This document shows positions 1 to 8,089 of a DNA stretch of 64,000 bases, piece by piece. Within the stretch, counting starts at the first letter, position 1, and each line of letters opens with the position of its first letter. The translations under genes were made by a program, and so were the position numbers. Origin of the DNA: Bacillota bacterium (GTDB lineage Bacteria; Bacillota; Clostridia; Christensenellales; UBA1242); assembly GCA_009787915.1 (NCBI GenBank), contig WQSK01000001.1, forward strand, positions 7,865 through 71,864, written 5' to 3'. The notes beneath the pieces were generated by a model, which had not been told where the DNA came from, made no database searches, and worked only from the letters and a program-made list of their open reading frames with translations.

Positions 1-14
1 TGTAGGTACATATT

Positions 15-374
15 ATGGAAGATTTTGAACTGGAAATAGAAACTTGCTGTGTGGAACTTGGGGCAGTTGCGAGCAACACTGTGGACATAGACCTTGTAGA
101 GGTCAATATTCAAAAGAGTGCAAGTTGCGGATGGACAATGCCAGGGGGTGTTATTACATTTTGTAATTTAATCACAAATCAAAGTGAAACCGACCTAGAG
201 CAAGTAATCTTCCGCGATAAACTGGATACAAGATTTCAATATGTGCAAGACAGTTTCACGGTTGACGGGGTTTCAAAAACGCCAACCGTCGACAACAACA
301 CAATCGTGTACTGTATAGATTTTTTGCAAGGTCAATCATGTACAAATATTTGCTTTAAAGTAAAAACACTATGA
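15..374 (+). CDS. Small DUF11-like beta-sandwich protein
   Basis: The 119-residue product has no signal peptide or membrane segment. Its middle part (about residues 45-115) follows the pattern of a DUF11/conserved-repeat domain: a hydrophobic stretch with ITNQSET, then FRDKLDTRFQYVQDS, then a short GVS turn and a final strand ending FKVKTL. Such domains are usually surface or coat modules. Five cysteines are spread along the chain. An in-frame stop (TAG at 3-5) shows that the gene is complete at its 5' end. It lies 16 bp before the next gene and is probably co-transcribed with it. The family assignment rests on pattern only; the function is unknown. Confidence 0.55.
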   Translation: MEDFELEIETCCVELGAVASNTVDIDLVEVNIQKSASCGWTMPGGVITFCNLITNQSETDLEQVIFRDKLDTRFQYVQDSFTVDGVSKTPTVDNNTIVYCIDFLQGQSCTNICFKVKTL

Positions 375-390
375 AAAAAGGAGCGTAATA

Positions 391-900
391 ATGCCAATAA
401 TTTCAAATACTTCAGAGTTGTTATGCAGACCATGTTGTGGTTGCCCGCCCGAGAGTTGTCAGTGCGATTTTTCGGAACTCGAAGAACGTCTTGATAAACT
501 CGAGGCGCAAATAGAAATCATAGGGCGGTCCGTCGAGATTTCCGATGTCAGAACCGTGATGAGTTCAAACCCAAATATGTCAGGGCTTGGTACTTCGGTT
601 ATCAGTATCGGACCAACATATAACTATTGGGGCGAGGGTGCACTTAGCGTAGGGCATCAATGGGCTAATGGTACGACCTATTATTTATCGACCGTTGCAG
701 ATTTCCCAGAGTTGGCGTTTTATCAAGGTCAACCAACAATAGGAACCGTTTGGTTTACAGCCAGTGGCGGGATTCAGTCTATGCCTATATATGTTGACAG
801 TACAGGAATTTATATAAAACCAACAAATAACTTAAACGCGACATCTGGAACGACATTCAAGTTTACCCTGACGTTAATCTTGACAAACGCCATGTTGTAA
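391..900 (+). CDS. Cys-rich, coiled-coil, beta-rich hypothetical protein
   Basis: A 169-residue protein preceded by a clear ribosome-binding site (AAAGGAG near 377-383). Residues 12-25 are cysteine-rich (CRPCCGCPPESCQC). Residues 27-45 form a short amphipathic helix that could be a coiled-coil trimeriser. The C-terminal ~110 residues are rich in Gly, Thr, Tyr and Val and look like a beta-sandwich or jelly roll. A cysteine knot, stalk and beta head resemble exosporium or appendage proteins in outline, but I do not recognise the family. It pairs with the preceding DUF11-like gene. Confidence 0.55.
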   Translation: MPIISNTSELLCRPCCGCPPESCQCDFSELEERLDKLEAQIEIIGRSVEISDVRTVMSSNPNMSGLGTSVISIGPTYNYWGEGALSVGHQWANGTTYYLSTVADFPELAFYQGQPTIGTVWFTASGGIQSMPIYVDSTGIYIKPTNNLNATSGTTFKFTLTLILTNAML

Positions 901-909
901 TGTTAGTTA
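880..909 (+). promoter_or_regulatory. Weak promoter for NUDIX gene 916
   Basis: TTGACA at 880-885 is a perfect -35 box. A poor -10 (TAGTTA, 904-909) follows at 18 bp spacing. Transcription would begin at about 916, the A of the start codon. Confidence 0.4.
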
Positions 910-915
910 TTCGTC

Positions 916-1467
916 ATGGGTGAAGATTCAGAATTGTTAGACGAACTGGACGAAAACGGCCAGTTTTTAGGACACACAGTAAAGCGTGGAGATGCGCACA
1001 AGAACGGAAACTGGCATAGGGCGGTTGTTTTATATTTGGTGAGCAGTAAAAACCAAGTCCTTTTACAACGTCGTAGTTTAAAAAAGAAAAAGTGGCCAGG
1101 CTATTGGGATTTGACAAGCGGCGGTCACGTCGATGCGGGGGAGTTGGGCTTGGGCTCGGCTATTCGCGAGTTGGAAGAAGAACTTGGTATTTCGGTCGAG
1201 GTAAAAGATGTTCGATATATCGCAGGCCGTCGTACCCAGACGGAAAAGTTCGGGATGGTTGACAAACATCATAATGAATACTATGTTGCTTTCAAAGACG
1301 TAGACGTTAAAGATATTAAACTTAACAAAGACGAAGTCGAGGAAGCAAAATGGTTTGATTTAAGCGAATTCAAAAAAATGGTAAAGGCCAAAGACGAGAA
1401 ACTTACCGCGAAATGGGCGGCGTATGAATTTTTGCTTAAATACATAGACACATATGGCAAGAATTGA
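916..1467 (+). CDS. NUDIX hydrolase, IPP-isomerase-like subgroup
   Basis: A 183-residue protein with a full NUDIX box at about residues 70-92 (GHVDAGE, then REL, EEELGI), which supplies the Mg2+-binding glutamates. The N-terminal LLDELDENGQFLGHTVKRGDAH pattern and the W-P-G-Y-W-D-L-T-S-G-G segment are typical of the Idi-like/YfcD group of NUDIX proteins, which act on nucleoside-diphosphate-X substrates or isopentenyl diphosphate. The substrate cannot be told from sequence. The start has no Shine-Dalgarno site and fits the leaderless pattern. It is one of four NUDIX genes in the window. Confidence 0.85.
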   Translation: MGEDSELLDELDENGQFLGHTVKRGDAHKNGNWHRAVVLYLVSSKNQVLLQRRSLKKKKWPGYWDLTSGGHVDAGELGLGSAIRELEEELGISVEVKDVRYIAGRRTQTEKFGMVDKHHNEYYVAFKDVDVKDIKLNKDEVEEAKWFDLSEFKKMVKAKDEKLTAKWAAYEFLLKYIDTYGKN

Positions 1468-1468
1468 T

Positions 1469-1498
1469 TTGCCAAAAACGATATAATTGGGTGATACT
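1469..1498 (+). promoter_or_regulatory. Promoter for ClpX-like gene
   Basis: TTGCCA (1469-1474), 18 bp, GATACT (1493-1498), then 6 nt to the ATG at 1505. The predicted transcript starts at the start codon. Confidence 0.5.
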
Positions 1499-1504
1499 TT
1501 TGTT

Positions 1505-2590
1505 ATGAGCATAACAGAAGGAGCATTGCCAACGCCTCAGGAGTTAAGGGACCACCTTGACTCTATTGTCGTTGGTCAGGAAGATGCAAAAAAGGTTTTG
1601 TCCGTTGCGGTGTATAATCACTATAAGCGCATTCGGTTCAAAGATTCAAATGCCGAGTCGGGTATTGAAATCAAAAAAAGTAACATCATGATGATTGGTC
1701 CTACGGGTTCGGGTAAGACGTATACTTTGCAGGCGCTGTCAAAAATGTTGGGGGTTCCACTCGCGATGGGTGACGCGACGGTTATTGTTACATCAAACGA
1801 TATGGGTAAAGCCATCGAGGGGCTTATGAAACTTTTGCTTGATGCCGCGGGTGGGGACGTTCAAAAAGCCGAAGCAGGTATTGTTTTCATAGACGAGGTT
1901 GATAAACTCGTTACAGGTATAAATAAGGTGAAGGGTGAGTCTATTCAACAAGCACTTCTTAAAGTTATCGAAGGAACGATAATGCAAATCACCATGGACG
2001 ACGGGAGCAAAGTCGAACTTAATACCTTCAACATTTTGTTTATCGCAGGGGGTGCGTTTGTCAACTTGGCACCTATGGTTCAGATAAGATTGGGTGATGT
2101 CAGCGCAGGTCTTTTGACCGAAGAAGAACTTGTCAAACAATCCACGACCGAGGACTTGTCAAAATTTGGTCTTATCCCCGAGTTTGTCGGTCGTTTGCCT
2201 GTTATTGTTGTTTTGACGGCACTTAAAAAAGACGCACTTATAGAAGCCCTTGTTCGACCAAAAAACAGTATCGTAAAACAATACACCCATATGTTTCAAC
2301 TCGATGGTCTGGAACTTGTGTTCTTGGAAGAAACCCTTGAGGCCGTTGCGGAAAAAGCAATAGAGATGCAAACAGGGGCAAGGGGACTTAGAACAGTTTT
2401 GGAAAATGCTATGCGTGATATCATGTACCAGATTCCAAATGAAAAAGACCTTAAACGCGTTATCATGACACCGCAATCAATTACGGGCGAGGCTAAACCG
2501 ATTTTTGAATATCAACAATCTATAAAGCAGGGGGAATTGAACCCATTACCTCCAAAAGCAACAAGGAGTACATACGCACATGCAGACTGA
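1505..2590 (+). CDS. Divergent ClpX-like AAA+ ATPase
   Basis: A 361-residue protein homologous along its length to the ClpX ATPase core: LPTPQELRDHLDSIVVGQ near the N-terminus, Walker A GPTGSGKT at about 65-72, Walker B IVFIDE at about 126-131, FGLIPEFVGRLPV with the box VII arginine, and sensor-2 GARGLR. The N-terminal C4 zinc domain of ClpX is absent. The pore-1 GYVG loop reads NDMG. The RKH loop segment is replaced by a short TMDDGSK turn. The IGF loop that docks on ClpP is replaced by a short stretch (about PMVQIRLGDVSAGLL). ATP binding and assembly are likely kept, while substrate gripping and ClpP docking are doubtful. I chose the ATG at 1505 over TTG at 1487 because of promoter spacing. 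The 3' end overlaps the MORN gene by 11 bp. Confidence 0.85.
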   Translation: MSITEGALPTPQELRDHLDSIVVGQEDAKKVLSVAVYNHYKRIRFKDSNAESGIEIKKSNIMMIGPTGSGKTYTLQALSKMLGVPLAMGDATVIVTSNDMGKAIEGLMKLLLDAAGGDVQKAEAGIVFIDEVDKLVTGINKVKGESIQQALLKVIEGTIMQITMDDGSKVELNTFNILFIAGGAFVNLAPMVQIRLGDVSAGLLTEEELVKQSTTEDLSKFGLIPEFVGRLPVIVVLTALKKDALIEALVRPKNSIVKQYTHMFQLDGLELVFLEETLEAVAEKAIEMQTGARGLRTVLENAMRDIMYQIPNEKDLKRVIMTPQSITGEAKPIFEYQQSIKQGELNPLPPKATRSTYAHAD

Positions 2591-3350
2591 AACAATTAAT
2601 TATAATAATGGCGACAAATATGTTGGTGACATCGTGGGCGGAAAGCGCGAGGGTTTTGGCAAGTATACCATAAAAGACGGTGGCACCTATTCGGGGCAAT
2701 GGGGTGACGACCGAAAACAGGGGCGCGGAAAGTTTGATTATCCAAGTGGTGCGGTGTACGAGGGCTATTGGCACAATGACCAAAAGCAAGGACTTGGGTC
2801 TTATTATTTTTCTAACGGGGATATTTATGTTGGGAACTTTGAAAACGATATGCCGAACGGGCAAGGCACATACGCATGGCGTATAAACGGTGATAGGTAC
2901 GAGGGGGACTTTGTAGACGGGGTTCCGCACGGTGAAGGCACACATATGTTTACCGACGGAAATGTTTATCAGGGTGCTTTTGAAGAAGGCTTTATGCAGG
3001 GAGAGGGTGTTTTCTATTATAAAAGCGGCGGCAGGTATACTGGGGCTTGGAAAAACGACAAACGTCACGGGAAAGGTGTTTTGTCACTCAGTGAAAAAAC
3101 AGGTTATAACGGCGACTGGGTCGATGACATGCGTCATGGAAAAGGTGTGTACCACCTTGCAAACGGCGAGTTCTATGACGGGAGTTTCAGCCAAGGCAAG
3201 ATGAATGGCACAGGCAGATACCATTATGCAAACGGAGATGTCTTGGACGGGATTTGGCACAGCGACATCAAGAACGGGAAAGGCACCTATATATACGCAG
3301 ACGGTAGGCGCGAGGACCACATATATCAAGGCGACGGCCGTGTAGGTTAG
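2580..3350 (+). CDS. MORN-repeat protein
   Basis: A 256-residue protein made almost wholly of about ten MORN repeats of 22-24 residues each (pattern Y-x-G-x-W/F-x-x-G-x-x-x-G-x-G, such as YSGQWGDDRKQGRG and YEGYWHNDQKQGLG). There is no signal peptide or extra catalytic domain. MORN sheets usually serve as lipid- or protein-binding scaffolds. A good Shine-Dalgarno (AAGGAG, around 2562) lies inside the preceding AAA+ gene, and the 11-bp overlap indicates translational coupling. The pairing suggests the scaffold works with the ClpX-like ATPase, which is inference. Confidence 0.9.
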   Translation: MQTETINYNNGDKYVGDIVGGKREGFGKYTIKDGGTYSGQWGDDRKQGRGKFDYPSGAVYEGYWHNDQKQGLGSYYFSNGDIYVGNFENDMPNGQGTYAWRINGDRYEGDFVDGVPHGEGTHMFTDGNVYQGAFEEGFMQGEGVFYYKSGGRYTGAWKNDKRHGKGVLSLSEKTGYNGDWVDDMRHGKGVYHLANGEFYDGSFSQGKMNGTGRYHYANGDVLDGIWHSDIKNGKGTYIYADGRREDHIYQGDGRVG

Positions 3351-3351
3351 T

Positions 3352-3867
3352 ATGGAACTTATCGACACATATGACAAAGACGGTAACCATGCTGGCGTAA
3401 TGGACAAGTTTGTTGCAATTGAAACTTTGCAACGGTTTAAGTGTGTTCATGTTTGGATTATAAACAGTAAGGGCGAGGTCTTGGTTCAAAAGCGTTCTGC
3501 AAACAAACGCAGTCATCCGAACGAGTGGGACGTTTCGGTCGGTGGGTTTATTCTTGCGGGTGAAGAAATTTTGGACGCGTGCGTGCGCGAAGTTTTCGAG
3601 GAGTTAGGTATCAACTTGACAAAAGAGAAGTTCGTGTTTCAATGTGCAATACAAAAGACAAAGGGTTTGATACCTTATTTGTTTCTTGTAAAGCAAGACA
3701 TTGAAATCAAAGACATGAAATTACAAACCTGTGAAGTTTCGCAAGTAAAATGGCTTTCATTTAAAGATTTTGAAAAGTTTTTTGCCTCGAGAGAGTTTGT
3801 ACCCCACAGCGAATATTATAGAAGCACAGTGCTTGGGTTTATCAAAAGAGGTGTTCAAGGGTTATGA
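3352..3867 (+). CDS. NUDIX hydrolase
   Basis: A 171-residue NUDIX protein with the box at about residues 64-86 (GFILAGE, then REVFEELGI). The N-terminal MELIDTYDKDGNHAGVMDK pattern again belongs to the Idi/YfcD-like group. The gene starts 1 bp after the MORN stop and overlaps the next gene by ATGA, so it sits inside the AAA+/MORN/MFS-HAD operon. The substrate is unknown. Confidence 0.85.
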   Translation: MELIDTYDKDGNHAGVMDKFVAIETLQRFKCVHVWIINSKGEVLVQKRSANKRSHPNEWDVSVGGFILAGEEILDACVREVFEELGINLTKEKFVFQCAIQKTKGLIPYLFLVKQDIEIKDMKLQTCEVSQVKWLSFKDFEKFFASREFVPHSEYYRSTVLGFIKRGVQGL

Positions 3868-5825
3868 GTTCGTTTAAAAAACTTTGGGGAAACGACATCT
3901 TTAATTTCTCGATGCTGAGGGCACTTAACCATGTCATTATGATGTTCGCCACGGTCTTTTTGAATTTGTACTTTTACGACCTAAGTGAAGGCTCGATGAC
4001 ACCCATCGCTATTTATAACTTGGTGTTTTTCACGGCATGCGGTCTTGTTATATTCCTTTGCCGAAACATAAACAAGGGCGGAAACAAGATGCTTCTTATT
4101 CGCGTATCGTTGGTTTTATACGCGGTGTGCTTTGTTGTGATTGCAATATTGCGCGAGGACGTCATTAACTTTGTCTGGTTGGTGGGTATATTGTTGGGCG
4201 GACAGCACGGGATGTATTTCTCGGCCAAGAACCCGCTGGAGGGCGAGATTATCTCTAACAAAATCCGTGTGCGCTATATGGGAATCATGGTTGTGGTCAA
4301 TAGTGTCTTAAGTATTTTGTTTCCGCTTGTGTTTGGCGGGATTTTGACGTACCAGGCGTATTACCATGTTTCAATAGTTGTGGCTGTGTTTGTTTTGATA
4401 GCGTTATTTTTTGCGTGCCGAATCAAAAGCCCAAGTACAAACAGAGGCGAAAAAACAAAGATGCGGGAATACCTGCGTGAACTTAAAAAACCCGAGAACA
4501 AACCCATACGGATTTTTGGCTGGGCGTACTTTTTCGGAGGCATGACCGTGTTGGGTGGTGCAATGGCATCAATATTAACTATTATAAAGTTCCAGGTCTT
4601 TGACACAAATATGGCACTAGGTGCCGCAACATCGGCGTTCACAGTCTTTTCTATTATAAGTGGCTTCGTCATGAGCAAATTTATAAACGAACGAAACAGA
4701 AACCGATTCTTGCTATCCGTGTTTTTCTTGCAAGCAATCGCCGTGTTGATTGTGGCTTTTTACACAAACACAGGAACGATAATTGCGTTCAGTATCGTCA
4801 ACGCGTTTTGCCTCGGTATGATTACGGGGCTTGTATCTGCCCAGTTTTTTAATTATATAAATCACAAAAGCATCAAAGAAAAATATAAAATAGAATATAT
4901 CGTGGTTATAGAGATGTTCATAGCCGCGGGTCGTATCTTGGGCTTTACCATTATGGTGTTGGGCGGGGTTTTCTTTTCTTATATTTTGCTGCAAATAATC
5001 TTGGTGGTTATGGTTGTTTCATTATTTATGTTTGTTGTATTATCCTGTATTGTGAAAAACAAAATGTGCGACCAAAGAAAAGACGTCTTGGTTTTTGACT
5101 GTGACGGGACAATTACCCATGTTAAGGATAACAAGATTTCGGACTTTACATATGACGCAATCAAAAAGGCTCAAGAAAAATACATCATCGTTTTTGCAAC
5201 GGGGAGGAATCTGACCTATTTCAAACAAATGTTTGGGGACAAACCCGTAATAGGGGACTATGCGGTACTGAACGACGGGGCAAGTGTTTATGATTTGAAC
5301 GGGGAAAAACTTTTGTTTGCCGACTATATCAAAAAGGACAAGTTAAAGTTGCTCCTTGAAAACCTAAACCACTGCACGCGTATTACGACCCATGATATAG
5401 AACATAAACATATTGAAACCAAAGACCTTGATATTAACGAGGTTCTAAAAGGTGATGTTTTGCGTCTTGACCTGACACCAACAGGGCAAGACAAACCCGA
5501 TGTTATTGTATCAGAACTAAACGCCCTCGGTACAAAGTTAAACATCCACAAAATGAAAGACAGTATCCGCCCAAATTCTTGGGTAGTGGTGACTTGCGGT
5601 TTGGTGAACAAAGGAAACGGGCTTAAACGGCTGGCGAAAGTTAAAGGCTTTGATTTGAAACGTGCAACGGCATTTGGCGATAGTTATAATGATATATCTT
5701 TCTTTGAAATATGTGGGAAAACAGTTGCCGTGGAAAACGCCGAGGCGGAACTTCTCGCTGTCGCTGGAAAAACAATCGGGACAAACGAGGATGACGCTGT
5801 GGCTAAATACATTATTGCGTTATAG
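3864..5825 (+). CDS. MFS transporter fused to a Cof-type HAD phosphatase
   Basis: A 653-residue fusion. Residues 1 to ~400 form about 12 membrane helices of the major facilitator superfamily, closest in feel to the YqgE-like group. Residues ~405-653 form a cytosolic HAD hydrolase of the Cof/IIB type: motif I DCDGT (about 410-414), ATGRN, and motif IV FGDSYND near the C-terminus, with the nucleophile Asp present. HAD Cof enzymes dephosphorylate sugar phosphates, nucleotides or flavins. A fused transporter would suit dephosphorylation tied to transport. The reading frame is continuous with no frameshift. It overlaps the upstream NUDIX gene by ATGA. The substrate is not known. Confidence 0.85.
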   Translation: MSSFKKLWGNDIFNFSMLRALNHVIMMFATVFLNLYFYDLSEGSMTPIAIYNLVFFTACGLVIFLCRNINKGGNKMLLIRVSLVLYAVCFVVIAILREDVINFVWLVGILLGGQHGMYFSAKNPLEGEIISNKIRVRYMGIMVVVNSVLSILFPLVFGGILTYQAYYHVSIVVAVFVLIALFFACRIKSPSTNRGEKTKMREYLRELKKPENKPIRIFGWAYFFGGMTVLGGAMASILTIIKFQVFDTNMALGAATSAFTVFSIISGFVMSKFINERNRNRFLLSVFFLQAIAVLIVAFYTNTGTIIAFSIVNAFCLGMITGLVSAQFFNYINHKSIKEKYKIEYIVVIEMFIAAGRILGFTIMVLGGVFFSYILLQIILVVMVVSLFMFVVLSCIVKNKMCDQRKDVLVFDCDGTITHVKDNKISDFTYDAIKKAQEKYIIVFATGRNLTYFKQMFGDKPVIGDYAVLNDGASVYDLNGEKLLFADYIKKDKLKLLLENLNHCTRITTHDIEHKHIETKDLDINEVLKGDVLRLDLTPTGQDKPDVIVSELNALGTKLNIHKMKDSIRPNSWVVVTCGLVNKGNGLKRLAKVKGFDLKRATAFGDSYNDISFFEICGKTVAVENAEAELLAVAGKTIGTNEDDAVAKYIIAL

Positions 5826-5830
5826 GCGTA

Positions 5831-5858
5831 TTGACACGCGCATAAAATAGTATATATT
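5831..5858 (+). promoter_or_regulatory. Promoter for small membrane gene pair
   Basis: TTGACA (5831-5836), 16 bp, TATATT (5853-5858). The start is at about 5865, giving a short leader that carries the AAGGAG or GAGG Shine-Dalgarno before ATG 5880. Confidence 0.5.
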
Positions 5859-5879
5859 GTTTCAAGGAGTGGCTGAGGA

Positions 5880-6200
5880 ATGAAAGAAAGAAACATCTGG
5901 ATTATGGTTTTGTTGACGGTCGTGACGGCAGGGTTTTATTTGCTTTTTTGGAACGCGATGTTCCAAGGGCAACTAAAAGAACAAACTAAAAAAGGCTTTG
6001 GCCCGATAGTTCATTTGTTGATGTTGGTTTTTACATTTGGGATTTATGCGATTTATTGGCAATATGCGGCGGGGTCACGCCTTGCTGAAATTGGGGCAAA
6101 AGACAGGTCGGTTTTGTATCTTGCGCTTTGTTTTATTTGGATGTCGTGGCTTAACCCGTTTTTGATGCAGAACCAGGCAAACAATATCCACAAGGCATAA
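5880..6200 (+). CDS. DUF4234-like small membrane protein
   Basis: A 106-residue protein with three predicted membrane helices. The pattern near the N-terminus (VLLTVVTAGFYLLFWN) and the repeat of it (FTFGIYAIYWQY) match DUF4234, a family of small bacterial membrane proteins without known function. A Shine-Dalgarno (AAGGAG) lies upstream. It is followed after 15 bp by another small membrane gene. Confidence 0.65.
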   Translation: MKERNIWIMVLLTVVTAGFYLLFWNAMFQGQLKEQTKKGFGPIVHLLMLVFTFGIYAIYWQYAAGSRLAEIGAKDRSVLYLALCFIWMSWLNPFLMQNQANNIHKA

Positions 6201-6215
6201 ATTGGTAGGTGTAAA

Positions 6216-6479
6216 ATGAACGAAAGAACACTTGAACAAAGAATTGACGAAATTGAACAGCGCAACCAGCGGGTTGAAAATGATAAGGCATGGGAACGCA
6301 GTATATTCCGTATCGGGTTTATTCTGGCTTTGACCTATGGGTTTGCGGTTTTGTATATTTGGTTGGCCGATACAACAAATCCGTTCCTTGGTGCGGTGGT
6401 TCCGACTGTTGGCTTTTTATTATCGGTTCAATCGTTAAAGTTGGTTAAGATTGTGTGGCTTAAAATTAGAAACAAATAG
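6216..6479 (+). CDS. Small two-TM protein with N-terminal coiled coil
   Basis: An 87-residue protein. Residues 1-28 are a charged helix (RTLEQRIDEIEQRNQRVENDK) likely to form a coiled coil. Two membrane helices follow (about 32-52 and 57-75), then a basic tail. A Shine-Dalgarno-like TAGGTG precedes the start. I do not recognise the family. Confidence 0.6.
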   Translation: MNERTLEQRIDEIEQRNQRVENDKAWERSIFRIGFILALTYGFAVLYIWLADTTNPFLGAVVPTVGFLLSVQSLKLVKIVWLKIRNK

Positions 6480-6505
6480 ACAATGAAACATATTTACTGT
6501 ACAAT
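6477..6505 (+). promoter_or_regulatory. Promoter of the aminoacyl-tRNA synthetase operon
   Basis: TAGACA (6477-6482), 17 bp, TACAAT (6500-6505), 6 nt, then ATG 6512 of metG. The mRNA should be leaderless. Confidence 0.65.
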
Positions 6506-6511
6506 CTTTGT

Positions 6512-8089
6512 ATGGAAAAAAAGAAGGTACTTGTTGGTCTTTCGTGGCCGTACGCGAACAGTCGCTTGCACATTGGGAATGTTGCCTCGAGTTTACCTGC
6601 GGATGCGATTGCGCGCTATCACCGTATGATTGGGAATCGGGTGTCTTTTGTGACGGGCTCGGATTGTTACGGTACGCCGATTACTGTGAGGGCAAGCAAA
6701 GAGGGTTTGACCCCGACCGAGATTGCGGAAAAATATCACGCACATCATGCCGCGGATTTTAAGGCTTTTGATTTTTCATTTGATAATTATGACAAGACTT
6801 TGTCGGCGCGCCACCACAAATTTGTCCGTGAGTTCCACGAACAAATGTACAAAGGCGACATGGTTTATGAAAAGGCGGCTCCACAGTTTTATTGCGACAA
6901 GTGTAAAAAGTTTTTGCCAGACAGATATGTAGAGGGGATTTGTCCGCATTGTAAAAAGGCGTCTAAAGGGGATTCATGTGATTCTTGCGGAAAGATTTTA
7001 GAACCTGAGGAATTGCTTTCACCAAAATGTATTACTTGTAACGGTACACCTGTTGCAAAAGACCAGACACAACTGTATATCAAATTTTCTTCAATGCAAA
7101 AAGCCATAGAAAAATATTATAAGGAACGCTGTGATAAATGGACGACCAATGCCGTTGGGTTGACGGGTCGGTATTTGAACGAGGGGTTACGTGACCGCGC
7201 GATTACTCGAAGCATTGAATGGGGGATTGATGTTCCGAAAAAAGGTTTTGAGGACAAACGCATTTATATTTGGGCGGAAAACGTGTTGGGATATCTGTCT
7301 GCTTCGGAACCAGAGTTTTTTTCAAAACAGAGCAAAGACAATTTGCACTATTATGTCCATGGCAAAGACAACATTCCGTTCCATGCGATTATTTTGCCTG
7401 GCTTGATAATGGCGCATGGCGGGGGATATCATTTGCCTGATATGATTGTTGCAAACGAATATGTGACAATCTGCGGAGATAAGATATCCAAAAGCAAGGG
7501 AAATTTTATAAGTGCACATACGCTTCATGAAAACCTTGATGTTGATATGGTGCGATATTTCTTTTTGCGTGTTATGAACGACAAGCGTGACACAAATTTC
7601 ACAGCCGAAGATTTTGTTAATACAATAAATGGTGAGTTGGTTAATAATTTTGGTAATTTGGTTAATAGGACGCTTTCGTTTGTCGCGACGAAATTCGACC
7701 GTGTTATTCCAAAATCCACAAATGACAAAGTGGTTCTTGGAGAAATCAAGAATATAAAAACCCAGTATAATGACTTAATGATGTTGGGGAGAACGAGTTT
7801 GGCACTTAAAGTTGTTATGGATTTGGTGAACTTTGGGAACAAGTATTTTGCGGACAACAAACCGTGGACACTTGTTGGCGATGTACCAACCGCCGACCTT
7901 AAAAAAGCCCAAGCCGTAATCGGAAATGTCGTGTCAATAATATTAGAATGCACAGTAATGCTTTCCCCATTCATTCCGCGTGGAACCGCAAAGGTTTTGT
8001 CTTGGATAGGCGGGGACAAGTTGGGGGATATCGAGGTGTTGTATCAAAGGCTTGATTTAAAAGATATTAAGGAGAAATTAAAGATATGA
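6512..8089 (+). CDS. metG: Methionyl-tRNA synthetase
   Basis: Charges tRNA-Met with methionine in the cytosol. The 525-residue class I enzyme has the HIGH motif as HIGN (about 20-23) and KMSKS as KISKS (about 327). Its connective peptide carries two zinc-knuckle pairs (CDKC, CPHC, then CDSC and a further Cys), the two-zinc MetRS type. The C-terminal tRNA-binding dimerisation domain found in many bacterial MetRS is absent. It is the first gene of the synthetase run and overlaps hisS by ATGA. Confidence 0.95.
   Translation: MEKKKVLVGLSWPYANSRLHIGNVASSLPADAIARYHRMIGNRVSFVTGSDCYGTPITVRASKEGLTPTEIAEKYHAHHAADFKAFDFSFDNYDKTLSARHHKFVREFHEQMYKGDMVYEKAAPQFYCDKCKKFLPDRYVEGICPHCKKASKGDSCDSCGKILEPEELLSPKCITCNGTPVAKDQTQLYIKFSSMQKAIEKYYKERCDKWTTNAVGLTGRYLNEGLRDRAITRSIEWGIDVPKKGFEDKRIYIWAENVLGYLSASEPEFFSKQSKDNLHYYVHGKDNIPFHAIILPGLIMAHGGGYHLPDMIVANEYVTICGDKISKSKGNFISAHTLHENLDVDMVRYFFLRVMNDKRDTNFTAEDFVNTINGELVNNFGNLVNRTLSFVATKFDRVIPKSTNDKVVLGEIKNIKTQYNDLMMLGRTSLALKVVMDLVNFGNKYFADNKPWTLVGDVPTADLKKAQAVIGNVVSIILECTVMLSPFIPRGTAKVLSWIGGDKLGDIEVLYQRLDLKDIKEKLKI

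Noticed and set aside
2520..3068. Long minus-strand frame of 182 codons opposite the MORN gene
   Set aside because: It is the complement of a repeat-rich coding region; the product is a repetitive V/P/I-rich string, and it has no ribosome-binding site or promoter.
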